Positions 6,665 to 15,294 are shown, numbered from the stretch's first letter. The stretch is DNA of 25,846 nt from JBCCJA01 sp039045975 (GCA_039045975.1 JBCCJA010000056.1:1-25846); one strand, 5' to 3'. Notes: a model not told the origin generated them from the sequence alone. Numbers and translations are program-made.

Positions 6665-8059
6665 TCAGACGACGATCTCAAACCCTTCACGCTGCGTTCG
6701 TGCGGTCATGCTCTGGGCCTGCGGATCGCCGACGACCTTCTCGGCGACCGGGTCCCAGGTGATCGCGCGGTTCAGGCGGGCCGCGATGCCGGCCAGGTGA
6801 CAGGTCGTCATCGCGCGGTGGTGCGATTGCACGTCGGAGATCGGCGTCTTCCGGGTTTTGATGCAGTCGAAGAAGTTCCCCATGTGGCTGTTCAGCGGCC
6901 CGCCGTAGACGGCTTCGAGGGCGCCTTCCGGCAGCGGGTCGTCCTTGAGGGCATCGACCGCCTTGCCGGCGACGGTCCCGCGGTTGACGAAGATGTGGCC
7001 TTCGGTCCCTTCGACGAGGATGCCGTTGCGGCCCTCGCTGGTGATGAGCATCTCGACGCCGGGGAACTCGGCCGTGATGTTGAATTTCGTCGCGGTGTTG
7101 TAGCGGTCGTTCTGGACCGGGTTGCCCTCGTCGTCGAGGTCGACCGGGTGCACGATGTCACGCGGGACGATTTTCGTCGGGCCCTGGTCGACGCCGTTCT
7201 GGCCGATCAGCCACTGGGCGATGTCGATGTGGTGCGCACCCCAGTCGGTCAGCTTGCCGCCGCTGAACTGATAGAACCAACGGAAGCCGAGGTGGGCGTT
7301 CGTGAGCGGGTCGTAAAGCCCGCGGCCCGGTTTGCCTTCGGCGTTTAACTGGGGGGCTTCGTAGCGGTACTCTTCCCACGGACATTGGCCGAGCCACATG
7401 TCCCAATTGAATTCCGGCGGGACTTCGGCGACCGGCAGGGACGGCGAACTCGGGGCGGCGTTGATTCCGCAGGTCAGTTTCTTGACCTCTCCGATCCGGC
7501 CGGCACGCACGACGGCGATCGCTTTCAAGAAGTTTTTCTTGAACTCGCTGCGCTGCTGTGTGCCGACCTGGAAGACGGCCCCGGTCTCGCCGAGAACTTT
7601 GATGACCTGTTTGCCTTCGGCGATCGTCAGCGTCAGCGGTTTCTCACAGTAGACGTCCCGCCCGGACCGCATCGCGTCGATCGAGACGCGGCTGTGCCAG
7701 TGGTCGACCGTGCCGCAGAAAACGACGTCGATGTCGTCCCGCTCGAGCAGCTTGCGATAGTCCTGGTAGACGACGACGTCGCGGCCCTGCTCCTCGCCGT
7801 ACTTGGCGGCGGCCTTGTTCGCGTTCCGCAGGTCGACGTCGGCGACGGCGACGACGTCGCCGTACTTCATCGCCTGAGGCATGAACTGGAAGCTGCGGTG
7901 GCCGCAGCCGATCAACGCGAGGCGGGGCCGGTCGCTCGCAGACGGGTTCTCGTCGGCGGCCGAGGCCGACGTCGTCCAATACGGCATCGACGAGGCCGCC
8001 GCGGCGGCGACGGAGGCGTTCTTGAGGAAATCGCGGCGTTCGGAGGAATGATGCGACAC
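6665..8059 (-). CDS. Gfo/Idh/MocA family oxidoreductase with Tat signal peptide
   Basis: A 464-residue NAD(P)-dependent dehydrogenase, predicted to be exported folded by the twin-arginine pathway. SERRDFLK (6-13) with the alanine-rich helix to about residue 36 is the Tat signal. The Rossmann domain follows (LALIGCGHRS, 48-56; AVADVD, 71-76), then EKPL (139-142), which carries the usual catalytic-region lysine, and the substrate-domain motif DWGAHHIDIAQW (272-283) with its conserved histidines. Planctomycetes encode many such exported members, thought to act on sugars or sugar derivatives in the periplasm. The start is a GTG at 8059; a stop lies in frame just four codons upstream, so no longer N-terminus is possible. 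No Shine-Dalgarno is visible. A GTATTAT element at 8140-8134 is a weak -10 candidate. The nearby symporter and SDR suggest a carbohydrate role. Confidence 0.93.
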   Translation of the reverse strand: MSHHSSERRDFLKNASVAAAAASSMPYWTTSASAADENPSASDRPRLALIGCGHRSFQFMPQAMKYGDVVAVADVDLRNANKAAAKYGEEQGRDVVVYQDYRKLLERDDIDVVFCGTVDHWHSRVSIDAMRSGRDVYCEKPLTLTIAEGKQVIKVLGETGAVFQVGTQQRSEFKKNFLKAIAVVRAGRIGEVKKLTCGINAAPSSPSLPVAEVPPEFNWDMWLGQCPWEEYRYEAPQLNAEGKPGRGLYDPLTNAHLGFRWFYQFSGGKLTDWGAHHIDIAQWLIGQNGVDQGPTKIVPRDIVHPVDLDDEGNPVQNDRYNTATKFNITAEFPGVEMLITSEGRNGILVEGTEGHIFVNRGTVAGKAVDALKDDPLPEGALEAVYGGPLNSHMGNFFDCIKTRKTPISDVQSHHRAMTTCHLAGIAARLNRAITWDPVAEKVVGDPQAQSMTARTQREGFEIVV

Positions 8060-8213
8060 GGGTCGGGCTCACGCGGGAACGGGCCGTCGGTCGAGACAGA
8101 CGCCGACGGAGAAGGACTTATCCACACGTGAGCATAATACGGGAAACCCCCGCACGCCACGCGATCACCGAGTGGAAGCGGCCGCTGCGGGCGGCCCCGT
8201 TCGGCCGTCTGAT

Positions 8214-8420
8214 CTAGCGGCGGTACGTCGGTTTGCCGTCCGGTCGGCCGATCCGTGTCAGGTCGAGCCGTGGGTCATAGAGCCGGTCGGCACGCGGCGG
8301 CCGGTCTCCGAGCGAGTCGATCGCGTCGGCGGCCTTGTCGGTCGTCCGCGGGAAGCACTGGCAGCCGGTGACCGCCGCGACCGATGCGAAGCCGATGAGC
8401 AGAACACCAAGGGTTCGCAA
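8214..8420 (-). CDS. Small predicted lipoprotein
   Basis: A 68-residue protein not recognised as a named family. Residues 2-4 hold a single arginine (RTL), residues 5-16 are hydrophobic, and VTGC (17-20) is a perfect lipobox, so Cys20 would be lipidated and the mature protein would be only 49 residues. The tail is charged and ends PDGKPTYRR. The start is a TTG at 8420; no ATG or GTG is available in the signal region. It runs in the same direction as the Gfo/Idh/MocA gene, with 154 nt between, and is divergent from the TolC-like gene. High coding-strand GC means chance open frames are common here; the signal peptide and lipobox are the only positive evidence. Confidence 0.5.
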   Translation of the reverse strand: MRTLGVLLIGFASVAAVTGCQCFPRTTDKAADAIDSLGDRPPRADRLYDPRLDLTRIGRPDGKPTYRR

Positions 8421-8632
8421 AGGTTTCTCGCACGTCAGGCGTCGCGGTCTGCCGTCGACATCGTCCCGCGGCGGCCGACTTCGCGAGGATTCTCCTTATG
8501 CGGAGCATCCGATCGGTGACGATTGATCCGATTAACGCGGTCGTGACTCTTCTGCGGCCGTCTCGCACGCCGATAGCGGACCGGGGCCCCCGCATGTCCC
8601 GCCGTGCCCCCCGTCCGTAACGCCCGCACGAG

Positions 8633-11440
8633 ATGATTCGGTCCCGAACATGGCTGGTGTTCGGGCTCGTCGCGATCGCGTCGGCGTGCGGCTGCGGTCG
8701 ATCGTTCTGGCGGCTGCAGGCCGATCGTGACGCGCACGAGGTGATCGACGTCGCCCGGTCTTATCCGGATTGGGCCGTCCCGAGGACGACCGTCGAGCCC
8801 GACCGGCTCAGCCGCTTCGCCGACCCCTTCGACGCCGACCGCGGCCCGCTCCCGCCCGACGACCCCGCCGCCCATGGGTCGATGTACCGCCCCGGGCCAT
8901 GGGACGGTTACGAATGGCGTAAGCTCGGTCGGGCCCCGTCAATCGAGAACCCCGACTGGCTGGAACCGTACGGGATCTCGGCGTCGAAGCGATTCGGCGG
9001 CCGGGTCGTGGCGGCCTCGTACGACGGGTCGGACAAGCCGGGCCAGGTCTATCTCGATGACCCACTCGGGAAGCGGCCGCCGCCATGGGCGAACCCTCAC
9101 GCGATCGCGACGGCCGCCGACATCGCCCCCGAGGACTTGCCGCCGATCGACGACCTCGGCCTGACCGGCGCGGTCGACCTCGCTCAGATCCACAACCGCG
9201 ACTACCAGACCGAAATCGAAGACGTCTACCTGACCGCGCTCGCGCTGACGTTCGAGCGGTTTCAGTTCGACGTCCGCTATCTCGGCTTCGGCGGCGAGCC
9301 CGAGACGTCGGCGACCTATCAGGCCCGGCCCGACGCCCAAGACCGCCTCGTGACCGACAAGCGGTTCGGCGTCAGCCAGGTCTTGCCGACCGGGGGGCAA
9401 TGGATCGTCGAATTTTTGAACAACACGATTTATTTCGTCTCCGCCGGGCCGGGGGTGACGAGCTCGAGTTCGGCGTTGACGTTTCAACTGGTCCAGCCGC
9501 TGCTGTTCGGGGCGGGGCGGCGGGTCGTGTTGGAGGGGCTGACCCAGGCCGAGCGCGACCTGCTGTACGCCGTGCGCGACCTCGCGCGTTTCCGCAAAAC
9601 GTTCTTCGTCGATGTCGTCGCGACCGGTCCGGGCGGCGGATTCCTCGGCCTGTTGAACCAGTTGCAGGTGATCCGGAACGAAGTCGACAACATCCGGCGG
9701 ATCGAAGAACAGCTCGTCACGCTCCGCGAATTCGCGTCGCAACAGGGCACGCTGACCGAGCCGGTCGACCCGCCGCCGCGTGATCTTGAGATTCCCAACG
9801 AATTCCGCGGCCGCCTGAGCTACGACCCCGCCGTCGGACAGCTCGCCTTCAAGGGCGATTTGACCGACGACGAAGCCGCCCGCCTGCTCGGCCTCAGTGA
9901 CGACGAGGCGTACGTGCGGGCAGCCGACGCGCTGGTCAAACGGCTGCGGACGGAGGTGGTGACCCTCGACGTCGCACAGCTCGAAAACAGCCTCGCGTCG
10001 GCCCGGCAGTCGCTGGAGAGTTCGCAGGCCGGCTTCGCCGACGCGCTCGACAGCTACAAAATTTTCCTGGGGCTGCCGCCCGACATGCCGGTCACGCTCG
10101 ACGACGGCCTGCTCGGCGATTTCGAGCTGATCGACCCGCGGCTGACCGACCTCGAATCGACGCTGTCGGCGTTCGACCTGCTCGAACTGTCGGACGACGA
10201 GCTGCTCGAAACGGCCCGGCGTCTCCCGGAGATCCGGGACCGCATCCGCACCGAAGGCTTCGACAGTGTGCGGGCCGACGCCGGGCGGACACGCGTCCGC
10301 GTCACGGACGGCAGCCTCGACGACGCGGCCGCCGCCCGGCTGAGACGCGACCTCGCCCGCGACGACGCGATCCTCGAATCGGTCGCGGCCGACTTCCGTG
10401 ACGCGTCGGACCGCCTCGACCGCTTGACCGCGGCGATCGACGGGCCGGCCGACGCCGCCGCGGTCGCCGACCTCGACCTCGTGATCGGCGGCCTGCGGGA
10501 CGGGTTCCGCAGCGTGGTCCGTAACCTGACCGTGCTGCAGGTGAACGCCCGCGTGGAGCTGATCGACCTGCGGCCGTTCGGCCTGTCACTCGAAGAAGTG
10601 ACCGCGTTCGCCCTCGCGAACCGGCTCGACCTGATGAACGCGCGGGCCGAGGTGACCGACGCGCGAAGGACGGTCGAGGTCGCCGCGAACGCTCTCGAAG
10701 CGGTCGTCGACGTCGTCGCGACCGGGACGCTGAATACCGAGCCGGGGAACCGTCCGCTCGACTTCGCCCTCGACCGCAGCGGTGTCGACGTCGGCGTGCG
10801 GTTCACCGCGCCGCTCGACCAGATCGCGGAGCGGAACACGTACCGGGCGGCCCAGATCGAGTATCAGCGGGCCCGCCGGGACTACATGCTCGCCGAGGAC
10901 GCGGTGAAGTTCGACGTGCGGCAGCAGTGGCGTCAGTTGCAGGTGTTGAAGGCGAACTTCGAGATCGCCCGGCAGGCGGTCCGGTTCGCCGCGGTGCAGC
11001 TCGACCAGGCGATCGCTGAGGGTGAAGCCCCCGTCGGCGACGGCCGCCGGTCGGGAGGGTCACAAGGATTGAACCTGCTGAACGCGTTCGACTCGGTCCT
11101 CGGGACGCAAAACAGTCTGATCGGGATCTGGACCGACTACGAAACAAACCGCCTGCTTATCCATCAAGATATGGGTATCATGCAGATCGATGAGCAGGGC
11201 CTGTGGGAAGATCCGTTTTACGGATCGTCACCCGCGACCGAGATATCGGCCCCGCCTCGATTGCCCCCCGCCGATCCCCCGCCGCCCTCCGCAGGGATTG
11301 AACCTTCCGCCGATGCACCCGTCCCTTTCGTCGCCGACGACGCACCCGACTTCGACCGAACCGCTCGGTCGCTCGACCGAACTCTCCCCGACCGACCCGG
11401 CCGGGCTGCCCTCGACGGGGCCGTCCCGGTCCTCGAATGA
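8633..11440 (+). CDS. TolC-like outer-membrane efflux protein, oversized, probable lipoprotein
   Basis: A 935-residue protein, about twice the usual TolC/OMF length. Residues 1-18 look like a lipoprotein signal, with SAC at 17-19 (a relaxed lipobox). Residues 30-180 are an N-terminal extension rich in Pro, Asp and Trp. The first OEP-type half runs from about 186 (IHNRDYQTEIEDVYLTALAL) to a long helix ending near 485 (SARQSLESSQAGF...YKIFLGLP). The second runs from about 629 (LEEVTAFALANRLDLMNARAEV) to 850. Between them is a helical, Asp/Arg-rich insert of about 145 residues. A Pro-rich tail (about 865-935) overlaps the next gene. It should form the outer-membrane exit duct of the efflux system encoded by the next three genes. 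The ATG at 8633 lacks a strong Shine-Dalgarno. The upstream 212 nt are shared with the divergent lipoprotein gene. Confidence 0.85.
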   Translation: MIRSRTWLVFGLVAIASACGCGRSFWRLQADRDAHEVIDVARSYPDWAVPRTTVEPDRLSRFADPFDADRGPLPPDDPAAHGSMYRPGPWDGYEWRKLGRAPSIENPDWLEPYGISASKRFGGRVVAASYDGSDKPGQVYLDDPLGKRPPPWANPHAIATAADIAPEDLPPIDDLGLTGAVDLAQIHNRDYQTEIEDVYLTALALTFERFQFDVRYLGFGGEPETSATYQARPDAQDRLVTDKRFGVSQVLPTGGQWIVEFLNNTIYFVSAGPGVTSSSSALTFQLVQPLLFGAGRRVVLEGLTQAERDLLYAVRDLARFRKTFFVDVVATGPGGGFLGLLNQLQVIRNEVDNIRRIEEQLVTLREFASQQGTLTEPVDPPPRDLEIPNEFRGRLSYDPAVGQLAFKGDLTDDEAARLLGLSDDEAYVRAADALVKRLRTEVVTLDVAQLENSLASARQSLESSQAGFADALDSYKIFLGLPPDMPVTLDDGLLGDFELIDPRLTDLESTLSAFDLLELSDDELLETARRLPEIRDRIRTEGFDSVRADAGRTRVRVTDGSLDDAAAARLRRDLARDDAILESVAADFRDASDRLDRLTAAIDGPADAAAVADLDLVIGGLRDGFRSVVRNLTVLQVNARVELIDLRPFGLSLEEVTAFALANRLDLMNARAEVTDARRTVEVAANALEAVVDVVATGTLNTEPGNRPLDFALDRSGVDVGVRFTAPLDQIAERNTYRAAQIEYQRARRDYMLAEDAVKFDVRQQWRQLQVLKANFEIARQAVRFAAVQLDQAIAEGEAPVGDGRRSGGSQGLNLLNAFDSVLGTQNSLIGIWTDYETNRLLIHQDMGIMQIDEQGLWEDPFYGSSPATEISAPPRLPPADPPPPSAGIEPSADAPVPFVADDAPDFDRTARSLDRTLPDRPGRAALDGAVPVLE

Positions 11441-13013
11441 GCGGAAGCGAAAGACGGGCCTGATCGCGATCGCGGTTCTGCCCTGCGTGATCGGCGCCGC
11501 CGTCGCCACCGGACTGGTCGGAGGTACGACGTCCGACAAGCTCGGGGACGAATTCGTCCTCGGCTCCGCCGAACGTGGGCCGTTCGTCGTGACCGTGTCG
11601 GAGAAAGGGACGCTGGAAAGCCGTTCGAACGTGACGCTCGTCTGTCAGGTAAGCCTGCCGACGACGATCATCTCCCTGGTCGCGGAGGGCACGCGGGTCG
11701 ACGAGGGCGACGTCGTCTGCGAGCTCGACACCGCCGTCCTCAACGAGGACGAGGCCGACGACCGCATGGACCTGACCGAGGCGAAGGCCGCCGCCGTGCA
11801 GGCTGAAAAAGAGCTTGAGATCACGGTCATCGAGAACGAAAGCTTGGTCGCGAAGGCGAAGGTCGAATGGGAACTCGCCGAACTCGACCTCGAGTCTTAC
11901 ACCCACGAGGAAGGTGAGTACCGACAGCTCGCCGCGGAGGCGGGCGGCAAGCTCGAACTCGCACGGGAAGACTTAAAACGGGCCGAGGAGAATCTCGCGT
12001 TTACCGAGCGGATGGCCCGCCGCGGCTATCGCACCCAGAACGAGGTCGAGGCCGACCGACTCGCCGTCCGGAAAGCCGAATTGGAAGTCGACACCGCGTT
12101 GAAGTCGCTCAAGGTGCTGACAGACTTCACCCGAAAACGCACCGTCGCGGAATACGCCGCGAACGCGAAAGACTTAAAGCTCGAATACGAACGGGCCAAG
12201 CTGAAGGCCGAGATGGCGGAGCAGAAGGCGAAGGCCGAGTTGGAGAAGCAGAAACTGCTCGTCGAAGTCCGCCAGATCGAATACGACGAGGTGCTGCAAG
12301 AGCTCGCATTGTGCAAAATCGTCGCCCCGCAGTCCGGCACGGTCATCTACGCGACCGACAGACGACGGTCTTACGACGAAGACTCGCAGATCCGCGAGGG
12401 CACGCAGGTCCGCAGGCGTCAGGCGATTATTAAAATCCCCGACCTGACGCAGATGAAGGTCGAGACCCGGATCCACGAGTCCCGGATACGCTTAATTTCG
12501 GTAGGACAGTCTTGCGACGTCCGCGTCGACGCGATCCCCGACGAAATCTTCCAGGGGACCGTTTCGAAGGTCGCCTCGGTCCCGGCGTCGCACGGCTGGC
12601 GTGACGGCGATAGTAAATATTATGACGTCGAAGTCACACTCGCGGAGACCGACGAGGGCCTGCAGGAACAACTCCGCCCGGGCCTGTCGGCCGAGGTCGA
12701 GGTCCTCGTCGAAAGTCGGGACGACGTGCTCCAGGTGCCGGTGCAGGCGATCGTCGCCGTCGGCGGCGTCGGCCACATCTTCGTCCGTGACGGCGCCCGT
12801 GTGAGTCGCCGTGTCGTCGTCACCGGAAAGACGAACGACCGCTTCACCGAGATCCTCGACGGGCTCGACGCGGGTGACGAGGTCGTCCTGAACCCGCGGA
12901 CCCGTTTCGCCGACGAGATCGCCGGGCTCGACGCCGAGAGCGAGGCGGCCGAAGACGCGGCCGCGGCATCGGGCGACCGCGACACCGCCGACGCCCTTCC
13001 GGCGGCGGCGTAG
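11313..13013 (+). CDS. HlyD/MacA-like periplasmic adaptor (membrane fusion protein)
   Basis: A 566-residue adaptor that should bridge the ABC permease and the TolC-like duct. A Ser/Thr/Pro-rich cytoplasmic tail (1-46) precedes one transmembrane helix (about 48-71). The first half of the lipoyl-like barrel is at 107-140, then comes a very long Lys/Glu-rich coiled coil (about 141-330). The second half of the barrel (APQSGTVIYATD), a beta-barrel domain (MKVETRIHESRI...) and a membrane-proximal domain (GHIFVRDGARVSRR...LDAGDEVVLNPR) follow. The tail is Ala/Asp-rich. The start at 11313 is the last ATG/GTG/TTG in frame before the membrane helix, so the gene overlaps the TolC-like gene by 128 nt in another frame. 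An ATG at 11190 would lengthen it with a basic, low-complexity sequence and is less likely. The ATPase gene starts 10 nt after the stop. Confidence 0.88.
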   Translation: MHPSLSSPTTHPTSTEPLGRSTELSPTDPAGLPSTGPSRSSNERKRKTGLIAIAVLPCVIGAAVATGLVGGTTSDKLGDEFVLGSAERGPFVVTVSEKGTLESRSNVTLVCQVSLPTTIISLVAEGTRVDEGDVVCELDTAVLNEDEADDRMDLTEAKAAAVQAEKELEITVIENESLVAKAKVEWELAELDLESYTHEEGEYRQLAAEAGGKLELAREDLKRAEENLAFTERMARRGYRTQNEVEADRLAVRKAELEVDTALKSLKVLTDFTRKRTVAEYAANAKDLKLEYERAKLKAEMAEQKAKAELEKQKLLVEVRQIEYDEVLQELALCKIVAPQSGTVIYATDRRRSYDEDSQIREGTQVRRRQAIIKIPDLTQMKVETRIHESRIRLISVGQSCDVRVDAIPDEIFQGTVSKVASVPASHGWRDGDSKYYDVEVTLAETDEGLQEQLRPGLSAEVEVLVESRDDVLQVPVQAIVAVGGVGHIFVRDGARVSRRVVVTGKTNDRFTEILDGLDAGDEVVLNPRTRFADEIAGLDAESEAAEDAAAASGDRDTADALPAAA

Positions 13014-13023
13014 GGCCGCCCCG

Positions 13024-13719
13024 ATGCGATACGCCGCCCGACTCCGCGGGGTGACTAAGCATTACACGCTCGGCAGCGAAACCGTGCGTGCCCTACGCGG
13101 GGTAACGGTCGAGTTCCCGCTCGCCGATTACGTCGCGATCATGGGCTCGTCGGGCAGCGGAAAGAGCACGCTGCTGAATATCCTGGGCGCCCTCGACCGG
13201 CCGACCGGCGGAGAATACGTGCTCGCCGGCGAAGACGTTTCGACGCTCGACGACGACCGCCTGTCCGACATCCGCAACCGGCTCATCGGCTTCGTTTTCC
13301 AAAGCTATAACCTGATCGAGCAGTACACGGTGCTCGAAAACATCCAGGTCCCGCTCCAATACCGGCTCGGGCAGAGCACGATCACGGCGGCCGACAAGGA
13401 GCGGTGTGAGGCGCTCGCCTGTCGCGTCGGCCTGGCCGAGCGGCTCGACCACAAACCGTTTCAACTCTCGGGCGGTCAGCAACAACGTGTCGCGATCGCC
13501 CGCTCGCTGGTGACCGACCCCGGGCTGATCCTCGCCGACGAGCCGACCGGCAACCTCGACTCGCGGACCGAGGCGGAAATCCTCGAAGTCTTCGACGAAC
13601 TCAACGCCGAAGGCCGCACCATCGTGATGGTCACGCACGAGTCGAACGTCGCCCGGCGGGCCCGTCGGCAGATCGTGATGAAGGACGGGCAGATCGCCGG
13701 GGAAGGGGTGCTCGAATGA
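13024..13719 (+). CDS. ABC transporter ATPase, MacB/LolD type
   Basis: A 231-residue cytoplasmic ATPase, complete as a single nucleotide-binding domain. Walker A is GSSGSGKST (41-49), the Q-loop glutamine is at 93 (VFQSYNL), the signature LSGGQQQR is at 148-155, Walker B LILADEP is at 168-174 with catalytic Glu173, the D-loop is NLD (177-179) and the switch histidine is His205 (VMVTHE). The sequence is typical of the MacB/LolD/FtsE group that powers mechanotransmission rather than transport through the membrane domain. It follows the adaptor gene by 10 nt and precedes the permease by 46 nt, so one transcript is likely. ATPase and permease, which are fused in MacB of Escherichia coli, are separate here. 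The substrate is unknown: macrolides, peptides, lipids and lipoproteins are all possible for the group. Confidence 0.93.
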   Translation: MRYAARLRGVTKHYTLGSETVRALRGVTVEFPLADYVAIMGSSGSGKSTLLNILGALDRPTGGEYVLAGEDVSTLDDDRLSDIRNRLIGFVFQSYNLIEQYTVLENIQVPLQYRLGQSTITAADKERCEALACRVGLAERLDHKPFQLSGGQQQRVAIARSLVTDPGLILADEPTGNLDSRTEAEILEVFDELNAEGRTIVMVTHESNVARRARRQIVMKDGQIAGEGVLE

Positions 13720-13765
13720 ACGCGACGCATGCGTTCTTGGGCACTACGGCGGCGGACCGGTCGGC

Positions 13766-15097
13766 ATGGTGACGCTCGTCCGGACGATCCGCCTCGCCTT
13801 GAAATCGCTGCTCCTGCACAAGCTGCGGAGCGGCCTGACGATGCTCGGCATCGTCTTCGGCGTCTTCTCGGTGATCGCGATGCTCGCGATCGGCGAGGGC
13901 GCCAGCCTGCAGGTGCAAAAACAGGTGCTCGAACTCGGCGCCACGAACATCATCGTCCGTTCCGTCCGCCCGCCCGAGGATCCGAGCGACACGTCGGGCA
14001 GCTTCATCCTGTCGTACGGCCTGAAGCGGGCCGACCTCGACCTCATCACCGATACGGTCGCGGCCGTCGAGCGGGCGGTGCCGATCCGCGAGGTCAGTTC
14101 CGAGGCCCGCTACCGGCACCGGACCCTCAACGTCCGCCTCGTCGGCTGCACGGCGGACTACAAGAATTTGAACCGCCTCGGCGTCGCCCGCGGCCGCTTC
14201 GTCGCCGACGTCGACCAGTCGACGACGGAGAACGTCGCCGTGATCGCACACGAAGTCGCGACGACGCTCTTCCCCGGCGAGGACCCGATCGGGCGACAGC
14301 TCCGCGTCGACTCGCTGCCGCTCCGCGTCATCGGCGTCACCGCCCCGCGGACCGCGACCGCCGCGATCGGCGGCAGCCTGGCGGGCCAAGACTTTAATAA
14401 AGACATCTATATTCCGATCCAGACGTTCTTCGGACGTATCGGCGACAAAAACATCCGCTGGCAGAAGGGCTCGGTCAGTGCCGAGGAGGTCGAATTAAGT
14501 CAGATCACGCTCTCGGTCCCGACCCGCGAAGTGGTCACCCCGACAGCCGAGGTCATCCGCGAGTCACTCAACCTGACGCACCCCGAGAGCGACTTCGCCG
14601 TCGTCGTCCCGCTGGAGTTGCTGCGGCAGGCGGAGCAGATCCGCACGATCTTCGGCATCGTGCTCGGCTCGATCGCGGCGATCAGCCTGCTCGTCGGCGG
14701 CATCGGCATCATGAACATCATGCTCGCGACCGTCACCGAGCGGACCCGTGAGATCGGGATCCGCCGCGCCCTCGGCGCCCGCCGCCGCGACATCATCGGG
14801 CAGTTCCTCGGAGAGACGGTCGTGCTCGCGGGGACCGGCGGGCTGGTGGGGATCGGCTGCGGCCTGCTCACGCCGGCGGCGTTCTACCTGCTACAGCAAC
14901 TCGCGACCGGCCTCCTGGCCGAAGGGGTCGCCGACTCCGCGACAGGCCGTTTATTCACCGGTATGCAACCGACCGTCGCGTTGTGGAGCCTGCCGCTGGC
15001 GTTCGGCATCTCGGTCGGCACGGGCGTCGCCTTCGGCCTCTACCCGGCCCGCGCCGCCGCAATGATGGACCCGATCGAGGCCCTTCGGCGACAGTAG
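13766..15097 (+). CDS. ABC transporter permease, MacB/FtsX family
   Basis: A 443-residue inner-membrane protein with the MacB layout. The first transmembrane helix is at about 22-44, after a basic amphipathic start (LKSLLLHKLRSGLTMLG). A large periplasmic domain follows (about 45-290), then three C-terminal helices of the FtsX fold, from about 294 (TIFGIVLGSIAAISLLVGGIG). The conserved cytoplasmic loop TERTREIGIRRALGARRRDI lies between helices two and three, and the protein ends in YPARAAAMMDPIEALRRQ, a typical MacB ending. It should dimerise, bind two copies of the ATPase and push the adaptor/TolC assembly. The ATG at 13766 is directly followed by GTG, which could also serve. No further gene in the same direction follows closely, so this is probably the last gene of the operon; no intrinsic terminator was found after it. 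Confidence 0.93.
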   Translation: MVTLVRTIRLALKSLLLHKLRSGLTMLGIVFGVFSVIAMLAIGEGASLQVQKQVLELGATNIIVRSVRPPEDPSDTSGSFILSYGLKRADLDLITDTVAAVERAVPIREVSSEARYRHRTLNVRLVGCTADYKNLNRLGVARGRFVADVDQSTTENVAVIAHEVATTLFPGEDPIGRQLRVDSLPLRVIGVTAPRTATAAIGGSLAGQDFNKDIYIPIQTFFGRIGDKNIRWQKGSVSAEEVELSQITLSVPTREVVTPTAEVIRESLNLTHPESDFAVVVPLELLRQAEQIRTIFGIVLGSIAAISLLVGGIGIMNIMLATVTERTREIGIRRALGARRRDIIGQFLGETVVLAGTGGLVGIGCGLLTPAAFYLLQQLATGLLAEGVADSATGRLFTGMQPTVALWSLPLAFGISVGTGVAFGLYPARAAAMMDPIEALRRQ

Positions 15098-15294
15098 GAC
15101 GGAGAACTCACCCCTGGCCGAAAACGGCGCCAATTGCGTTTCAGCGTCAGTCTCGGTCGATCGCCACTTTGCCCGCCACCGATTCTCGATCCGGGGTCTT
15201 CTCGTCGCCCGGCCTTCCCGGGTAGGCTATGCGATATACAGGATGTCCGTCCCAGGACAGCCAGAGAAACTCACATCGGCGGTGACGGTTGCAA

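Noticed and set aside
10054..10839. 261-codon minus-strand frame opposite the TolC-like gene
   Set aside because: Ser/Arg-rich antisense shadow of the charged insert; no start signal or motif.
11190..11312. Longer adaptor N-terminus starting at ATG 11190
   Set aside because: The extra 41 residues are basic, low-complexity and lie within the TolC-like frame; ATG 11313 is closer to the membrane helix.
13716..13718. ATG overlapping the ATPase stop (ATGA) as permease start
   Set aside because: It is out of frame with the permease; the ATG at 13766 is in frame and gives the usual N-terminus.
15113..15132. Hairpin after the permease gene as a terminator
   Set aside because: The stem is short and bulged, and there is no T-run.
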